Of a stretch of 7,512 bases of DNA, positions 5,914 to 7,512 are shown piece after piece. Source of the DNA: Clostridiales bacterium (GTDB lineage Bacteria > Bacillota > Clostridia > Lachnospirales > Lachnospiraceae); contig JAJQBM010000160.1 in NCBI GenBank assembly GCA_021203285.1, positions 1 through 7,512 of the forward strand. Direction: 5' to 3'. A program made the translations under genes and the position numbers. The notes under the pieces are model-generated. The model ran no database searches. It had not been told where the DNA came from and saw only the letters and a program-made list of their open reading frames with translations. Position 1 is the first letter of the stretch. Every line of letters starts with the position of its first letter.

Positions 5914-7132
5914 CCGGTGGGTTTTTTGCGTTTCCGATGAGAACAGTCAGATCCTTTACCGGTGCGCCGACGCTGACGATTTCCTTGATCCGGTTGGCAT
6001 CGCCGCCGGAGGAAGCGTCCGTATCAGAGTCCTCCGCCCCTATGATTACCGCGCGGTTTTTCTGGTACGCCTCGTAGTCCAGCTTCAGCGTGCGGTAATC
6101 CTGACTCGCAAAGGTCGCGAGGCAGACATTTTCCGAGACGCCGTAGCCGGGTGCCATGGCGTTCGGCGCGCAGCGGAACATCTTCGTGAAGCGCTCCACG
6201 GTCTTTGCACTGATAAACTCAGAGCCGTTCATAAAGTGCGTGACATGCGTGAGCGGATATTTTGCCGCTTCCTCCTCGGAAAAGATACGCGTGCAGGCGT
6301 CATAGGCGGATCCGGGTCCCACGGTGAGCGTGGTTTTAAAATCGTGCATCAATTTGACCCAGAGCTTCGGATTTTCCAGAAAACGGAGCGTCTGTAAGTA
6401 GTAGCCGACCGGTTTCGTCACCATGGGCGCCATGAGAACCGTCACGGTCAATCCGAGATTGTGGAAAAACGGAACCCATGTGGCGATGGATACATGGTCC
6501 AGCGAGAGGCAGGACATGCACTGCTCCGGATTCTTCGTGACATTTCTCCAGAGAACGCGGACGCCCTTCGGATCCTTCGTGGAGCCGGAGGTGTACTGCA
6601 TGTAGGCGAGGTCCTCCATGTCGACCGGGACAATGACATCCTCGCGGCGGTACGGGACCAGCTTATCCGTGTAGATGCGTTTTAAACGGATGGTATCGCG
6701 AAACGCCTCCTTTAACAGGCGGCCGGTAAGGTTTACATCCGAACCCTGTTCCAGCGCATAGTTAGAGATCAGGGCTTTCGGCTGGCAGGATTTTAACACA
6801 GAGATGAACCGCGCGGTCTTGTCCTCGTCGAGCGGAGGCGGGATGATGACGAACACTACCCCGGCCATCATGCACCCGTAGACAGCACACATGGTTCCGA
6901 AATCCTGCATGGAAAAAATGATCGCGCGGTCGCCGGGCCGGATGCCTTTTTTGCGCAGCATATATGCAATCTCGAGGGAGCGGTTGTACGCCTCCCGGTA
7001 GGTATGGGATTCGACAATCCAGCGCTGCGCGTCGTCGTCATAATCGACAAACCGGAAGGGGTCATAGTCCGGATTGACCCGGATCTGCTCCTGAAATGCT
7101 TTGATAATCGGCGGTATTTCTTTCATATTCAC
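5798..7132 (-). CDS. Fragment 1: FAAL-like acyl-AMP ligase, N-terminal part
   Basis: Large N-terminal subdomain of an ANL-superfamily adenylating enzyme, closest in style to fatty-acyl-AMP ligases, which make acyl-adenylates and pass them to a carrier rather than to CoA. Visible motifs are the ATP loop YTSGSTKDPKG (about 180-190), WVPFFHNLGL (about 219-228), the VGPGSAYDACTRI helix (about 271-283), FMNGSEFISAKTVERF (about 300-315) and the adenylate-binding GYGVSEN (about 329-335). Authentic sequence runs to about residue 402 (near 5928). The last roughly 40 residues of this ORF, starting KNPPGVPGS, are out-of-frame translation after the A6 tract. The reading frame opens with GTG at 7132; an ATG two codons later (7126) is also possible. 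AAAGGA at 7138-7143 is 5 nt from the first and 11 nt from the second. It is the first gene of the operon and lies 30 bp from the palindromic leader element. Confidence 0.85.
   Translation of the reverse strand: MNMKEIPPIIKAFQEQIRVNPDYDPFRFVDYDDDAQRWIVESHTYREAYNRSLEIAYMLRKKGIRPGDRAIIFSMQDFGTMCAVYGCMMAGVVFVIIPPPLDEDKTARFISVLKSCQPKALISNYALEQGSDVNLTGRLLKEAFRDTIRLKRIYTDKLVPYRREDVIVPVDMEDLAYMQYTSGSTKDPKGVRVLWRNVTKNPEQCMSCLSLDHVSIATWVPFFHNLGLTVTVLMAPMVTKPVGYYLQTLRFLENPKLWVKLMHDFKTTLTVGPGSAYDACTRIFSEEEAAKYPLTHVTHFMNGSEFISAKTVERFTKMFRCAPNAMAPGYGVSENVCLATFASQDYRTLKLDYEAYQKNRAVIIGAEDSDTDASSGGDANRIKEIVSVGAPVKDLTVLIGNAKNPPGVPGSAHRRDLPRRHERHRRILAESEGQPLLPLPAGRL
5922..5927 (-). other. Frameshift site 1 (A6 on coding strand)
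   Basis: Six A on the coding strand. With five A the frame reads IGNAKTHRVYPDLRIGEIFLGG, continuous with adenylation-domain homology on both sides. With six it runs out of frame for about 40 codons. Confidence 0.75.
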
Positions 7133-7137
7133 GTGCG

Positions 7138-7143
7138 TCCTTT
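7138..7143 (-). promoter_or_regulatory. Ribosome binding site of the first operon gene
   Basis: AAAGGA on the minus strand, 5 nt before GTG 7132 and 11 nt before ATG 7126. Neither spacing is ideal, so it does not settle the start. Confidence 0.55.
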
Positions 7144-7162
7144 GCGATCTGATATATTGTCA

Positions 7163-7359
7163 GTTACTATTCACGGCCCTCCACCCCTCATGCGCACTCG
7201 TCGCCCTTTCAGGGCTCCAGTTCCGCTGCTGACGCAGCTAAGACTGCTTATGTGGGGTGGAGTTCCTGTTTCACAGGCTGCATCTGGGTTTACTTCCAGC
7301 CTCTTACGTGCAAGCACGACGATTCTGTCAGTAAATCCAGATGAGCCGTGAATAGTAAC
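7163..7359. repeat. 197-bp palindromic, highly structured element (MITE-like or leader RNA)
   Basis: The ends are perfect 15-bp inverted repeats, GTTACTATTCACGGC (7163-7177) and GCCGTGAATAGTAAC (7345-7359). Inside are nested stems: CTCCACCCC (7179-7187) with GGGGTGGAG (7254-7262); GCCCT-TTC-AGGGC (7203-7215); GCTGC (7225-7229) with GCAGC (7234-7238); CCTGT-TTC-ACAGG (7265-7277); CATCTGGGTTTAC (7281-7293) with GTAAATCCAGATG (7331-7343), one wobble position; and CGTG/CACG (7307-7318). Together they fold as a four-way junction closed by the outer stem. There is no convincing coding sequence and I see no clear target-site duplication. It resembles a non-autonomous mobile repeat, possibly IS200/IS605-derived, but I cannot assign a family. 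It lies in the probable leader of the operon. Confidence 0.7.
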
Positions 7360-7377
7360 AGATTTACAAACAAGATA

Positions 7378-7406
7378 ATAATATCTCGGATACACGATTC
7401 TCGCAA
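7378..7406 (-). promoter_or_regulatory. Candidate sigma-70-type promoter of the operon (proximal)
   Basis: On the minus strand TTGCGA (7401-7406) is followed after 17 nt by TATTAT (7378-7383, five of six matches to TATAAT). Transcription would start near 7371, giving a leader of about 240 nt that contains the whole palindromic element. Confidence 0.4.
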
Positions 7407-7414
7407 GTGAAATG

Positions 7415-7443
7415 TTCATAAAATGTAAAGTGTAAATTTTCAA
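7415..7443 (-). promoter_or_regulatory. Alternative upstream promoter candidate
   Basis: On the minus strand TTGAAA (7438-7443, five of six matches to TTGACA) is followed after 17 nt by TATGAA (7415-7420, four of six). It is weaker at -10 than the proximal candidate and lies in AT-rich DNA. Confidence 0.3.
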
Positions 7444-7467
7444 ATTAGTGATTGTGCATAATCCCGT

Positions 7468-7491
7468 CTTTGACAGTTAGTACAGTCAAAG
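7468..7491. promoter_or_regulatory. 24-bp operator-like inverted repeat
   Basis: Arms CTTTGAC (7468-7474) and GTCAAAG (7485-7491) are perfect inverses. An inner GT/AC pair (7476-7477, 7482-7483) surrounds the centre TAGT. It has no T tract on either side, so it looks more like a protein-binding site than a terminator. It lies 25 bp upstream of the distal promoter candidate. Confidence 0.4.
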
Positions 7492-7512
7492 GATCGCTCC
7501 AAGCCTTGAAAT

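Larger units (their letters stand above)
3788..7132 (-). pseudogene. Composite gene for FAAL-carrier protein-thioester reductase, interrupted by two frameshifts
   Basis: The three overlapping minus-strand ORFs in this span encode consecutive parts of one enzyme of about 1,113 residues: adenylation domain, carrier domain, reductase. This is the architecture of carboxylic-acid reductases and of reductive-release synthetases. None of the inner ORFs has its own credible start; their first codons are out-of-frame or chance codons, and conserved sequence crosses each junction. Reading A5 instead of A6 at 5922-5927 joins IGNAK to THRVYPDLRIGEIF. Reading G5 instead of G7 at 4858-4864 joins TGGAGFLG to AQLIHAIF and restores the canonical TGxxGFLG NAD(P) motif. 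No residue loss or stop is seen elsewhere, so this is either recent damage, phase variation, or base-calling error in homopolymers. If intact, it would activate a carboxylic acid with ATP, load it on the carrier, and reduce it to aldehyde or alcohol with NAD(P)H. Confidence 0.8.
7133..7512. other. Gene-free upstream region of the operon
   Basis: These 380 bases hold no credible gene. They contain the palindromic element, AT-rich promoter candidates at about 7378-7443, and the dyad at 7468-7491. The short ORFs across it are translations of the inverted-repeat element and have no recognisable domain or ribosome binding site. Confidence 0.6.

Noticed and set aside
5920..5927. In-phase A_AAA_AAC slippery heptamer suggesting programmed -1 frameshifting
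   Set aside because: The heptamer is there on the coding strand, but a -1 shift leads to the wrong frame. The downstream domain needs +1 (or -2).
7163..7359. Palindrome as a transcription terminator for an upstream gene
   Set aside because: No T tract follows the outer stem on either strand, and the fold is a multi-branch junction rather than a simple hairpin.
7171..7443. 90-codon minus-strand ORF upstream of the operon
   Set aside because: It is mostly translation of the palindromic element, overlaps both promoter candidates, and has no recognisable domain.

Overview
The window looks like chromosomal DNA of a strictly anaerobic, moderately GC-rich member of the Clostridia, most likely Lachnospiraceae-like. 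The reasons are a butyrate-type CoA-transferase, ATP-driven enzymes of the 2-hydroxyacyl-CoA dehydratase/benzoyl-CoA reductase (HAD/BCR) superfamily with oxygen-sensitive Fe-S cysteine motifs, and AAAGGAGG-type ribosome binding sites. The taxonomic call is inference.

Layout. Positions 1-626 (+) hold the 3' part of a class I CoA-transferase beta subunit. It ends at a strong intrinsic terminator (673-713) that separates it from a convergent minus-strand operon. That operon reads right to left from about 7132 to 742. First comes a large gene (7132-3788) for a three-part enzyme: a fatty-acyl-AMP ligase (FAAL)-like adenylation domain, an acyl/peptidyl carrier domain, and a thioester reductase. As written it is broken by two frameshifts, each at a homopolymer (A6 and G7 on the coding strand), so it appears as three overlapping ORFs. 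Then come three tightly coupled genes: a DUF2229/HgdB-like protein (3771-2845), an HgdB-like dehydratase/reductase subunit (2852-1707), and a BadF/HgdC-type ATPase activase (1704-742). Upstream of the operon (7133-7512) there is no gene. This stretch holds a 197-bp highly structured palindromic element, two candidate promoters and an operator-like dyad.

How the genes may work together (inference). The first enzyme should activate a carboxylic acid, probably a fatty acid, load it on its own carrier domain, and release it reductively as an aldehyde or alcohol. The next three genes look like a split form of the activase-DUF2229-HgdB machinery that couples ATP hydrolysis to very low-potential electron transfer. 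This superfamily includes the anaerobic plasmalogen (vinyl-ether lipid) synthesis proteins PlsA/PlsR of Clostridium perfringens. The operon is therefore a candidate anaerobic lipid-tail reduction or ether-lipid pathway, but the substrate cannot be read from the sequence.

Other points of interest are four tandem 11-residue repeats linking the adenylation and carrier domains, an extra cysteine cluster at the C-terminus of the activase, and the palindromic element, which would be transcribed as the leader of the operon.
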